A stretch of DNA of 28,415 bases from a virus (IMGVR_UViG_3300010334_000207:1-28415); one strand, 5' to 3'. Shown: positions 1-7,155, numbered from the stretch's first letter. Numbers and translations are program-made. The notes: a model not told the origin generated them from the letters alone.

Positions 1-519
1 ATTTGGCATCTGAATTATGTCCATTGACGGCGCAAAGAAAGCCGAATCACCACCATGACGAATGATTGCTCCGGTTTTGGCGATACGTTCATCCGCTTCA
101 ATGATTGAGTTAAACGGCTTGTCTACTGTACTTGGTGCAGCAATAGTTACGCCGTCAACCTGACTGGCATTAAATACGTAATAACTCTTTAGCAGATTGT
201 AAGATTCTAAATTGCCGGTCACTTTGCATTCTTTAGTGACTGGACTAAAGAAAACAATCTTAGTGCCCTTTTCGCCTTTTTTGACATTGCAGCCTAAAGA
301 TTGCCATTGCTTGAATGATGCCCAAATCGGCGTATCGAATCCGCTAACCATTGACGATAAACCTAGAATAAGTCGGTTGATGCCCTGATACGGCTTTTGA
401 CTAATGAAATTCTTATCGGCGGTCGAATCGGCTTTCCATGGTTTTATCCATGGTGTTGCGCCGGATTCCAATTGTTTGATGATTGAATCTGTTACCTCTT
501 GATAGATTGCTTTTGACAT
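1..519 (-). CDS. ArdC-type antirestriction protein, N-terminal part (cut by left edge)
   Basis: Reading leftward from the ATG at 517-519, 173 codons stay open to the window edge, so the C-terminal part is missing. The N-terminus (YQEVTDSIIKQLESGATPW, residues 6-24), a conserved PWKA, WASFKQWQSLGCNVKKGEKG (66-85) and YYVFNASQVDG (113-123) match the N-terminal ssDNA-binding domain of ArdC-like proteins. In that family a metallopeptidase domain follows, here outside the window. ArdC from conjugative plasmids protects incoming DNA from restriction; the phage role is inferred to be similar, possibly with delivery alongside the DNA. The start is supported by AAAGGTG upstream of the ATG. The gene is divergent from the structural block. 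Confidence 0.85.
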   Translation of the reverse strand, partial: MSKAIYQEVTDSIIKQLESGATPWIKPWKADSTADKNFISQKPYQGINRLILGLSSMVSGFDTPIWASFKQWQSLGCNVKKGEKGTKIVFFSPVTKECKVTGNLESYNLLKSYYVFNASQVDGVTIAAPSTVDKPFNSIIEADERIAKTGAIIRHGGDSAFFAPSMDIIQMPN

Positions 520-566
520 AGTTTTCACCTTTAGGAAATAGGTTAATTATTGTGTTGCTGATTGCT

Positions 567-594
567 ATTATATAGATTAGATAGGTTAATGCAA
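567..594 (-). promoter_or_regulatory. Candidate sigma-70 promoter for the ArdC gene
   Basis: On the minus strand there is a perfect TATAAT (567-572) with TTGCAT (589-594) 16 bases upstream. The -10 is consensus; the -35 matches at only three of six positions. The expected start near 560 would give a leader of about 40 bases before the ArdC ATG at 519, which has its own Shine-Dalgarno. It is the only good -10 seen in front of this gene. Confidence 0.5.
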
Positions 595-602
595 CTGCAG
601 TT
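593..602. promoter_or_regulatory. 10-bp palindrome overlapping the ArdC -35 box
   Basis: AACTGCAGTT is a perfect 10-bp palindrome. It overlaps the -35 box of the ardC promoter candidate, a position where a bound dimeric regulator would block transcription. No second copy was seen next to it, so an operator role is inference only. Confidence 0.25.
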
Positions 603-751
603 ATATTTATATTTAAAATATACGCTTTGTATTTATAAAAGATATTATAAAGATATCATACTAACTATATATATATATAGTAGTGATATATCTATACATA
701 ATCTACTTATACTGTAAATGATATATATTAAGCATCAATACACTCTAAGCG

Positions 752-784
752 GATAGCAGGAGAGACTGTTAACTCTCTGCTATC
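752..784. other. 12-13 bp hairpin in the non-coding region
   Basis: GATAGCAGGAGAG (752-764) pairs with CTCTCTGCTATC (773-784), leaving one bulged G and an 8-base loop. No T-run follows on either side, so a standard intrinsic terminator is unlikely. It may be a structured RNA element, a protein-binding cruciform, or part of a packaging or replication site. Confidence 0.55.
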
Positions 785-878
785 GAACATTTAACAATTG
801 GCTAGGGTCATTGGGTACTGATGCATCACGCAATAGCACGCATACAATGGCATCAGACAGCCTGTAGCAGCACAATCA

Positions 879-898
879 GGGCATGGGCATGGGCAGGG
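879..898 (+). other. G-quadruplex motif
   Basis: Four GGG tracts (879-881, 885-887, 891-893, 896-898) are separated by CAT, CAT and CA. This fits the G3N1-7 consensus for a three-layer quadruplex. It lies in the non-coding region, about 95 bases after the hairpin and 170 bases before the terminator. Confidence 0.5.
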
Positions 899-912
899 TA
901 AAGTAAACGCTT

Positions 913-924
913 ACTAACGTTAGT
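913..924. promoter_or_regulatory. 12-bp perfect palindrome
   Basis: ACTAACGTTAGT is self-complementary over 12 bases and can be extended by one G-T and one T-A pair on the outside. Its size and two-fold symmetry suit a dimeric DNA-binding protein. No nearby promoter was recognised, so the role is unknown. Confidence 0.3.
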
Positions 925-1071
925 GAGTGCCCACCAACTTGGTCTCGAAGCCCTTGGAGTCGGTGCCCCTTTCGTTTCTCCCCCCAAAAAAAATATGTGT
1001 TTTTCCTAGATTCTGGTAATCTTCTTTTAGATTTTCCTTCTGTGTGTTCGACCGCCCTCCTCCGGGGCTTT

Positions 1072-1099
1072 AGACCATCCTTGCGGTGGTCTTTTTTTT
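1072..1099 (+). terminator. Rho-independent terminator facing right
   Basis: AGACCA (1072-1077) pairs with TGGTCT (1087-1092), the stem continues inward as CC (1079-1080) with GG (1085-1086), and eight T follow (1092-1099). A weaker GCCC/GGGC hairpin lies just upstream. No plus-strand protein gene precedes it within 550 bases, so it ends either a non-coding transcript or read-through from the left. It would insulate the late genes beginning at 1136. Confidence 0.75.
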
Positions 1100-1135
1100 C
1101 GTCTATAGTGTGTATATTGGTTAGAAGGGATAGAT

Positions 1136-1348
1136 ATGATTAACTTAGAAGTAGATAAGACGGTGCCGTTGCCGGAGGGGAAGAAGAGGTATCCGTATGC
1201 CAGCATGGAAGTCGGCGATAGTTTTTTCGTCGACTCTGGAAAGTTGCAGGTGGTGTGTAATGCGAACTATCGGGCATCTAAGCGGTTAGGGATGCAATTC
1301 ATAGCTAGGAAGGAACCAGAGGGAGTAAGGGTATGGAGAACGACGTAA
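1136..1348 (+). CDS. Small phage protein, DUF7303-like
   Basis: A 70-residue protein starting at an ATG with GAAGGGA upstream. It carries YPYASMEVGDSFFV (residues 19-32) and an ANYRASKRLGMQF...RVWR block (43-68). This pattern is familiar from small phage proteins of the DUF7303 type, which have no known function; the family label is from memory. It is the first gene of the rightward block, right after the terminator at 1072-1099, and overlaps the next gene by 16 bases. A structural or regulatory role in packaging is possible but unsupported. Confidence 0.75.
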   Translation: MINLEVDKTVPLPEGKKRYPYASMEVGDSFFVDSGKLQVVCNANYRASKRLGMQFIARKEPEGVRVWRTT

Positions 1349-1539
1349 GGGATGAGGATTCAGGTGTCTTGAAGTTTGATGTAGACATGACCGTAGATAC
1401 GTTTTTAGACCAGTACATGATTTGGCGTATGAAAGATGTATTGCGGTATGAGGAGGACCCTAGAGTTCGTAGGGCTTGCCATGAGTTGTTGGCTTACATG
1501 AGTGTTCAAGGGGAAAGCAATGACGGAAGCGATGAATAA
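1333..1539 (+). CDS. Hypothetical acidic protein, 68 aa
   Basis: The family is not recognised. The ATG has AGGGAG/TAAGGG upstream, inside the end of the preceding gene. The product is acidic at both ends, with a central helical stretch rich in Trp, Met and Arg (about residues 24-55) and an acidic tail. It overlaps both neighbours, so it is translated as part of the same polycistron. It sits in the small-gene cluster before the large terminase, where a small terminase subunit is usually found, but nothing specific links it to that role. Confidence 0.65.
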   Translation: MENDVRDEDSGVLKFDVDMTVDTFLDQYMIWRMKDVLRYEEDPRVRRACHELLAYMSVQGESNDGSDE

Positions 1540-1726
1540 CTTAATGCCTCTAGCGATGGAGGATGTTAAGAAGGCGTACATGGAGAAGGTCTACACGATG
1601 AGCCATGCTGAACTCTTTCATGAGTTAATGCGTGTTCATACAGCGTCGGCTAAGTTACTTCGTGATGCTCATGATGAGAATGAGCGTTTGAAAGACAGTC
1701 TTGAACGGCTTAAAACATTTAACTGA
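1520..1726 (+). CDS. Hypothetical helical protein, 68 aa
   Basis: The start was set at the ATG at 1520, which has AAGGGG six bases upstream, rather than the in-frame GTG at 1502. The product is almost entirely helical in appearance. Its C-terminal third (about residues 40-66) has spaced Leu and charged residues suggesting a short coiled coil. The family is not recognised. It overlaps the previous gene by 20 bases and the next by up to 26. Small helical oligomeric proteins just before TerL can be small terminase subunits, so it is one of two weak candidates here. Confidence 0.6.
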   Translation: MTEAMNNLMPLAMEDVKKAYMEKVYTMSHAELFHELMRVHTASAKLLRDAHDENERLKDSLERLKTFN

Positions 1727-1961
1727 TACATACGCTGAAGAACTCTTACTGTCTCGCACTCTTTTGAAGAACGAGATGTTAAGGGCTACGTTAGCTATTA
1801 CTCCAACGGACAAGAGGAAACTCTTAAAGACTTGGGGTGAGATGTATAAGCCTGAGATAGTTGATGAGCTGCTTCGTGTTGCAAAGGACAAGGATGCGCG
1901 GCACAAGATAGCAAACTGGAACCTTGGGCAATTCAACAGCGAACGACGAAAGTCTAAATGA
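1701..1961 (+). CDS. Hypothetical protein, weak small-terminase candidate
   Basis: An 86-residue helical, basic protein in the gene slot directly before the large terminase, with an ATGA overlap (1958-1961). The longest frame begins at a TTG inside the preceding gene and has no clear Shine-Dalgarno. The first in-frame ATG is at 1776, which would give a protein of about 61 residues, so the start is uncertain. The segment TPTDKRKLLKTWGEMY (about 34-49) looks like a DNA-binding helical unit. Position suggests the small terminase subunit; no sequence motif confirms it. Confidence 0.55.
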   Translation: MNGLKHLTDTYAEELLLSRTLLKNEMLRATLAITPTDKRKLLKTWGEMYKPEIVDELLRVAKDKDARHKIANWNLGQFNSERRKSK

Positions 1962-3718
1962 AGTTTAATCTGAAACAGTTTTACCAGTTCTGCTCTGAGT
2001 TAAAGATTGAAACCAAAGAGCAGGGCTTACGCAAGATGGATAACCTTCTCGGCACTCAGACATACGTTATGGATGAGATTGCTACTGGACTAGATAACGG
2101 TATCCATTTCTTTGTCATTCTTAAAGGCCGTCAGCTTGGCATCACTACAATCAGTCTAGCCCTAGACTTATACTGGCACTACATCAATGCGGGGTTAAAT
2201 GGAACGCTTGTTACAGACACAGAAGAAAACAGAGATATGTTCCGAGGAACGCTTGGAGCCTATATGGATGGTTTACCTAAAGAGTACAAAATACCCATAC
2301 TTGCACACAATAGAAACTCGCTTTCCCTCAAAAACCGCAGCCGTATCTTTTATCAAGTCGCTGGGCTTAGGGCGAAAGGAAGCCTTGGTCGTGGCAAGGG
2401 TATCACCTTTCTTCATGGAACAGAGACGTCATCGTGGGGAGACGAAGAAGGACTAGCATCCTTGCTTGCCTCTCTTGCAGAGACAAACCCTAAACGTCTT
2501 TACATCTTCGAGTCTACTGCTCGCGGCTTTAATATGTTTCACGATATGTACGTGACAGCTAAGAGAGCGAGAACGCAGAAAGCAATCTTCTGTGGCTGGT
2601 GGCGCAACGAGTTTTATTCTGCTGCGCCTGATACAGATGTCTACAAAGTCTATTGGGACGGCAAACTTACACCTGAAGAAAAAGAATGGACGCGAGATAT
2701 TAAGAAGCTCTACAACTACGAAATCAATTCCAGACAAATGGCGTGGTGGCGTTGGAAGATGCTTGAAGGCATTAAAGACGATGCCCTAATGTATCAGGAG
2801 TTCCCGCCAACGGAAGACTATGCGTTCGTCATGACCGGCACATCTTTCTTTTCAAACTCACGGTGTACTGACGCCATGAAGATTGCTAAGAAGATTGATT
2901 GCGACAACTATCGCTATGCAATGGGTGTCAACTTCCAAGATATGCAAGTCTTAAAGTCTACTGACCGCCTGTCTACCTTAAAGGTATGGGAAGAACCATT
3001 AGACACAGCCTACTACGTTATTGGGGCAGACCCTGCTTACGGTTCATCTGATTGGGCAGATAGATTCTGTATTCAAGTCTTCCGTTGCTATTCTGATGGC
3101 ATGGAACAAGTCGCAGAGTTTGCAACTTCAGAGATGAACACGTATCAGTTTGCTTGGGTCATTGCTCACTTGGCTGGTGCTTACAAGAACTCTACGCTTA
3201 ATCTTGAGGTCAATGGTCCGGGTCAGGCGGTGCTAAACGAGATTAAGAACTTGCGTCGTCAAGCTGCAAGCATGGGCAACAAAATGGGCAAGGACTTGAT
3301 GGACGTCTTTGGTTCCATGTCGAACTATATCTGGCGGCGTAACGACACTATGGGCGGTATCTCTAACTCGCTTGGCTGGCTAACAACAGCAGCAACCAAA
3401 GAGCGAATGATGAGTTACACCAAAGATTTGTTTGAGCGCGGTATGTTAGATGTCTATTCCGTAGACACCATTGAGGAGATGAAGACCATCATCCGTGATG
3501 GCGCATCTATTGAGGCTTCGGGTAGAAACAAGGACGACCGGGTAATGGCGATGGCCTTAGCTTGTGCTGCGTATTCAGAGCAGGTTCAGCCTCAGTTAAT
3601 TCAACGCAAACTAAGCCGAAAAGTATCCAGAGAATTAGAAAGCAAGACGCCTGAACAATTGTCTGTAGGCAAAGGTGTATCCAACTATTTGAAAGCGATT
3701 GGTGTCTATGGCGCATAA
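1958..3718 (+). CDS. terL: Terminase large subunit (TerL)
   Basis: A 586-residue DNA-packaging motor protein. An ATPase domain comes first: a Walker A-like GRQLGITT (57-64), a Walker B-like ITFLHGTETSSWGD (149-161, with E156 the likely catalytic Glu), and FESTARG (184-190) as the coupling segment. An RNase H-fold nuclease domain follows: D358 in VIGADPAYGSSDW, E417 in LEVNGPG and D528 in DDRVMAMALA form the metal-binding triad. In the cell it docks on the portal, translocates DNA into the prohead and cuts the concatemer. The start overlaps the previous stop as ATGA. The length is normal for the family. Confidence 0.95.
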   Translation: MKFNLKQFYQFCSELKIETKEQGLRKMDNLLGTQTYVMDEIATGLDNGIHFFVILKGRQLGITTISLALDLYWHYINAGLNGTLVTDTEENRDMFRGTLGAYMDGLPKEYKIPILAHNRNSLSLKNRSRIFYQVAGLRAKGSLGRGKGITFLHGTETSSWGDEEGLASLLASLAETNPKRLYIFESTARGFNMFHDMYVTAKRARTQKAIFCGWWRNEFYSAAPDTDVYKVYWDGKLTPEEKEWTRDIKKLYNYEINSRQMAWWRWKMLEGIKDDALMYQEFPPTEDYAFVMTGTSFFSNSRCTDAMKIAKKIDCDNYRYAMGVNFQDMQVLKSTDRLSTLKVWEEPLDTAYYVIGADPAYGSSDWADRFCIQVFRCYSDGMEQVAEFATSEMNTYQFAWVIAHLAGAYKNSTLNLEVNGPGQAVLNEIKNLRRQAASMGNKMGKDLMDVFGSMSNYIWRRNDTMGGISNSLGWLTTAATKERMMSYTKDLFERGMLDVYSVDTIEEMKTIIRDGASIEASGRNKDDRVMAMALACAAYSEQVQPQLIQRKLSRKVSRELESKTPEQLSVGKGVSNYLKAIGVYGA

Positions 3719-4508
3719 TCAATTAACCATCGTATCTGTTCACGGACATACAGATGGGTCATCCACCTTGCCGTCCATTATCCGCAGTATGCGGGAACTA
3801 CCGGGGTCCAAAGGGCTGTTAATTTCTCCAGCCAAGCCAGCCAACATTCCAGACCATATTGAATGGAAGCATTGCTTTCCTTTCGACTACCGGGGTTACA
3901 GCACATTTATCATGCATTGTCTGCATGAGTTCATTACTACAGACTTTTGCCTGATTGTGCAAGATGATGGGTGGGTTTTGGACGGCACCAACTGGAGAGA
4001 TGATTATTACACCTACGATTACATTGGCGGCATTACTCATGCTGGTCTGGTGGGCAACACACTACATCTAGGCTTTGAGTGGACTAAGTTTGAAGACCCG
4101 GTTCTTGTCTTAAACGGCGGCTTTTCCTTGCGTAGCAAAAGGTTCCTAGAGGCTCCAAGTAAGCTAGGCATTGTTCAAAACTATTCTCATGACATTCATC
4201 TATGGAATGAAGACATACAACTGTCTTGCCTAAAGCGTGGACTCTTTGAGTCCTTGGGATTCAAGTATTCACCTAACGAGGTGGCTAAATACTTCTCGCT
4301 AGAACACATAGCTCCCAAGTTTCATGACGATATGGACTTTTCTAAACTCCTTGGTCATCATTCAACCACCCGTAAGCTAATCCGAGACAATGAAATACTT
4401 CTCCCGATAAGCATACAAAGCGCATACCGAGAAACAGAGTTCTTGAACTTCCTTCAATCTAAAGGATACATCCTTAACTATGTCGCAGCAGGTTCTGACC
4501 AAACGTGA
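3708..4508 (+). CDS. DUF5672-like glycosyltransferase
   Basis: A 266-residue protein starting at the ATG at 3708, inside the end of terL; a TTG three codons earlier is less likely. FCLIVQDDGWVLD (80-92) carries a DxD-like QDDG, followed by YDYIGG (103-108), NGGFSLRSKRFLE (136-148) and an acidic NED (167-169). This order is that of DUF5672, a GT-A-fold glycosyltransferase-like family. The substrate is unknown; capsid, fibre, DNA or host-envelope sugar transfer are all possible. Its place between TerL and the portal genes, within the late block, suggests a product made with the virion rather than an early enzyme. Confidence 0.8.
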   Translation: MAHNQLTIVSVHGHTDGSSTLPSIIRSMRELPGSKGLLISPAKPANIPDHIEWKHCFPFDYRGYSTFIMHCLHEFITTDFCLIVQDDGWVLDGTNWRDDYYTYDYIGGITHAGLVGNTLHLGFEWTKFEDPVLVLNGGFSLRSKRFLEAPSKLGIVQNYSHDIHLWNEDIQLSCLKRGLFESLGFKYSPNEVAKYFSLEHIAPKFHDDMDFSKLLGHHSTTRKLIRDNEILLPISIQSAYRETEFLNFLQSKGYILNYVAAGSDQT

Positions 4509-4887
4509 ACTAATGACGCAAATGCGTCGTTTCATTAGAGACAAGGAGCGCGGCATCTCTATGAAGCTCTTTGCTGACTTGTGTGGCGTCAACAAAGCCC
4601 ACCTGCTTGACGTCTTCTGGTATCGAGTCGAACCCTTGACCGAATATATCCAGCGCAGAGTCGATAAAGGCTACAAGGCGTGGAAGAACGGCGAGGTAGC
4701 TATTATGCAAAATCGCAACCGTAGCAAATACGTTGAGTACCGCAGAGAAGCTAAACCACGAATTATGCCCACTACTGGCCTACAAATGATTAATGGCAAG
4801 ATAGGGATTAGATTGGGTATGAGGAATATAGACGATTATTCACAACCACCATTATTTGAAGGGGATAACAATGGCAGTTCTACATGA
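4480..4887 (+). CDS. Hypothetical basic protein with helix-turn-helix-like segment
   Basis: A 135-residue protein beginning at an ATG inside the preceding gene (29-base overlap) with only a weak, distant AAAGGA upstream. The segment SMKLFADLCGVNKAHLLDVF (27-46) resembles a helix-turn-helix, and the N-terminal two-thirds is rich in Arg and Lys. The C-terminus is short and acidic. The family is not recognised. DNA binding is a plausible inference, perhaps in packaging or late regulation given its place between the terminase and portal genes. Confidence 0.65.
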   Translation: MSQQVLTKRELMTQMRRFIRDKERGISMKLFADLCGVNKAHLLDVFWYRVEPLTEYIQRRVDKGYKAWKNGEVAIMQNRNRSKYVEYRREAKPRIMPTTGLQMINGKIGIRLGMRNIDDYSQPPLFEGDNNGSST

Positions 4888-5368
4888 TTACAAATGTCCA
4901 AGGCACGGCTATTTTGAGAGCCGCAAAGCGCAATGCCCTATGAAAGACTGCGTTGACGAGGTAGCTATTGTCTATTTGCAGCCTGTTGGCATGATGTCTG
5001 ACGGAACAAAGAAGAACGATAAGACCATTAAGCAGCTTGCAATGGATTTTGACATGACTAACGTCAAATCGACCCGTGCTGGCGAAAATCAGGCTGGATA
5101 CTTCACCAGAAAGAACAAAACCTCTAAGAAACAGCTTAAAGAGGAGGCAGCAGAAGCAGAACGCCGTGCTAACGAGCCTAAACCAAGAGACGCCGCTATT
5201 TGGGGCGGCGATGGACGATATAGCATGGGCAGCCTGTTAAAAGGTGGGGCTGTGCGCTCAGTTATGGGAGAATCGGTCGGAATAAACCCCAAAGACGTTG
5301 GGAACTTGACAGGACCTATGGCGGCGAGTTATGTTGCCGACCATGAGAATCTACAGGTAAAGCCTTAA
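4871..5368 (+). CDS. Zinc-ribbon-like small virion or assembly protein
   Basis: The start was placed at the ATG at 4871 because AAGGGGATA lies just upstream; this gives 165 residues. Near the N-terminus C9, H12, C22 and C27 are spaced as a possible zinc site (CPRHG, CPMKDC). The middle is a Lys/Glu/Ala-rich helix (about 75-100) and the C-terminus is Gly-rich. No family was recognised with confidence. It overlaps the previous gene by 17 bases and its stop abuts the portal start. Head assembly or packaging are plausible on position. Confidence 0.65.
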   Translation: MAVLHDYKCPRHGYFESRKAQCPMKDCVDEVAIVYLQPVGMMSDGTKKNDKTIKQLAMDFDMTNVKSTRAGENQAGYFTRKNKTSKKQLKEEAAEAERRANEPKPRDAAIWGGDGRYSMGSLLKGGAVRSVMGESVGINPKDVGNLTGPMAASYVADHENLQVKP

Positions 5369-6973
5369 ATGCGGATACCAACCAACGACGATGAACGCGA
5401 GTATTTTTATCGTGACTTAATACAAAAGTGCATGGTGTCTCTAGCAGAGCGCAAAGGGGATTATGCCTCTCTGCGCTCTTGGTTTTTGTTCGGTGGTGGT
5501 CCTGATGAGAACCCTGCTCTGTTCAACAAAATATATCCGCACGTTGACCAGCTAACATCGTTTCTCTATTCAGCAGAAACAACTCGCTTCTCAATCAATG
5601 TTGGTGCCGCTGTTTCAGACATGGAACACATCAAGATTCCAAAGCTGACATCTGCGCTAAATGATGAGTGGCTAAACTCAAACGCTGACCAAGTATTTTC
5701 TTCTGCTCTAACGTGGGCGTTAGTCTACAACACAACATTCGTTAAGCTAGTCGTCAACAACGGTATTCACCCATACATGGTAGACCCTAGTTCAATGGGT
5801 GTTCTGCGTGAAGACGTAACCTATACCGACAGACAAGAAGCAATAGTACAAAGCTATTACATTACAAAATCCGATTTGTATAATCGATTGTATAGTCACC
5901 CTAAGCGCGAAGAAATTGTTAAACGTGTTCAAACATCAATGAACACTAAGACAGATGATTTGCCTGAAGGTCTTGACCGTCTAATTATCTCTACGTCTAA
6001 TCCAACCATCTACGGTAACGTCAACTTAGACTTGTACGGGTCTAACCGATACAAAGCCCGTGTTGCTGAAGACACGGTGAAGATGTATGAGTTGTGGGTG
6101 TGGAACGATGAGACTAAAGATTACCAAGTAGTCACGATGGCTGAGCCCGACATATTTATTTATGACCGTCCGGGCGCATCAGTCTTCTTGCGCGGTGAAT
6201 GTCCATTTATTCAAATATGTCCTAACCCACAATACGATTACTATTGGGGTCAAAGTGAAGTAGCTAGACTGAACTTGTTGCAAGCTGTACGAAACAATCG
6301 CATGTCAGAAATATTGGATATATTGTCCAAGCAAGCCTCTCCTCCAAAAGTGTTCTCTGGCTTTATGGGTATCACGGATGAGAAAGCATTTGCGTTTGAC
6401 CGACCCGGCGCGTTCGTCTCTAGCGATATGCCTAACGCAAAGGTTGATTCAGTTGCGCCAGAGATGCCGTCGTCTTTATTTGAGGTCATCCATGAAATTG
6501 ATGCAATGTTTGCAGAGGCAAGTGGAATATCAAGTGTTCTGTCTGGTCGTGGTGAGCAGGGTGTACGCTCCGCTGGTCATGCTTCTCAGTTGGCCCGCCT
6601 TGGAAGTTCTCGCGCAAAGAAACGCGCCTTAATCGTAGAAGACAGCTTAGAAAAGGTAGCAACGCTGTATCTAAAGCTAATGCAAGCCTACGACAATACG
6701 CATTTCACAGACGAAAACGGAAACAAGTTTATTGCAGAGCAATTTACCAAAGATTATGTAGTGAAAGTGGACGCTCACTCCAATAGCCCAATATTTACCG
6801 AAGACATGAAAGATTTGGCGTTTAATCTGTACAAAACCCAAGCTATTGATAAAGAATCTTTGCTTGACTTGTTAGAGCCGCCAATGAAACAATTGTTAAT
6901 AGATAAATTGAAAAAGCGTGAGAAAGACAAAGCAAATCAACCGCAACCTCAAGAAAAGCCAAAGGGTGAATAA
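5369..6973 (+). CDS. Portal protein
   Basis: A 534-residue protein following the terminase, with a profile typical of podovirus portals: an N-terminal region that includes FNKIYPHVDQLTSFLYSAE, an internal GQSEVARLNLLQAVRNNRM helix region, then SGISSVLSGRGEQGVRSAGHASQLARLGSSR and a charged C-terminus rich in Lys, Gln and Pro. Twelve copies form the vertex ring through which DNA enters and leaves, and on which terminase and later the adaptor dock. The start follows directly on the previous stop with GGTAAAG upstream. Its TAATG end is shared with the next ORF. Confidence 0.9.
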   Translation: MRIPTNDDEREYFYRDLIQKCMVSLAERKGDYASLRSWFLFGGGPDENPALFNKIYPHVDQLTSFLYSAETTRFSINVGAAVSDMEHIKIPKLTSALNDEWLNSNADQVFSSALTWALVYNTTFVKLVVNNGIHPYMVDPSSMGVLREDVTYTDRQEAIVQSYYITKSDLYNRLYSHPKREEIVKRVQTSMNTKTDDLPEGLDRLIISTSNPTIYGNVNLDLYGSNRYKARVAEDTVKMYELWVWNDETKDYQVVTMAEPDIFIYDRPGASVFLRGECPFIQICPNPQYDYYWGQSEVARLNLLQAVRNNRMSEILDILSKQASPPKVFSGFMGITDEKAFAFDRPGAFVSSDMPNAKVDSVAPEMPSSLFEVIHEIDAMFAEASGISSVLSGRGEQGVRSAGHASQLARLGSSRAKKRALIVEDSLEKVATLYLKLMQAYDNTHFTDENGNKFIAEQFTKDYVVKVDAHSNSPIFTEDMKDLAFNLYKTQAIDKESLLDLLEPPMKQLLIDKLKKREKDKANQPQPQEKPKGE

Positions 6974-7137
6974 TGGCTACTAAACCAGACTATGCACCAA
7001 AATCTGACCAGCCAAGAACATCGGCTGGAGATGTAAAGAGGACTGAAGCTGCGCCATCTTTTCAATACAGGGTGACGGGCATAAAGTCTTATAACCCCCG
7101 TCAGGCAAGAAATACGGGACGTATGGGCGATAGATAA
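6973..7137 (+). CDS. Small basic hypothetical protein, 54 aa
   Basis: This ORF starts in the TAATG formed by the portal stop and has AAAGGGTGAA upstream, so translation is probably coupled. The product is low in hydrophobic residues, rich in Arg, Lys, Ser and Gly, and probably disordered; the tail (RQARNTGRMGDR) is strongly basic. No family is recognised. Several small basic ORFs follow in a row (7156, 7369, 7479), suggesting a related role such as DNA or RNA binding. Confidence 0.6.
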   Translation: MATKPDYAPKSDQPRTSAGDVKRTEAAPSFQYRVTGIKSYNPRQARNTGRMGDR

Positions 7138-7155
7138 AAATTTAATAGGTGAATA

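Larger units (their letters stand above)
520..1135. other. Divergent non-coding region between the early arm and the late block
   Basis: No convincing gene lies in these 616 bases. About 560-735 is very AT-rich with an ATATATATATATA run. About 740-1100 is closer to average composition and structured: a hairpin, a G-quadruplex motif, a 12-bp palindrome, a C-run followed by eight A, and a terminator facing right. Only tiny ORFs without good ribosome sites are present. It separates leftward ardC from the rightward late genes, so control of the early/late switch, a replication origin or a packaging site are all possible; none is shown directly. Confidence 0.6.

Noticed and set aside
718-756. 12-codon ORF starting near 718
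   Set aside because: No ribosome site and within AT-rich sequence.
821-901. 26-codon ORF in the control region
   Set aside because: Weak ribosome site, odd composition (repeated Ala-Trp from the G-rich motif); not supported as a gene.
933-965. Resemblance to the 3' end of a tracrRNA (CCAACTTGG ... GAGTCGGTGC)
   Set aside because: The GAGTCGGTGC word lacks its pairing partner GGCACC upstream, there is no repeat array and no cas gene in the window; the match is short and by chance.
1045-1071. tRNA-like GTTCGA T-loop
   Set aside because: No acceptor, D or anticodon stems can be formed around it; the region is two small hairpins and a terminator.
3507-3722. Minus-strand ORFs inside TerL and other long plus-strand genes
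   Set aside because: No ribosome sites or recognisable domains; they are shadows of well-supported genes.
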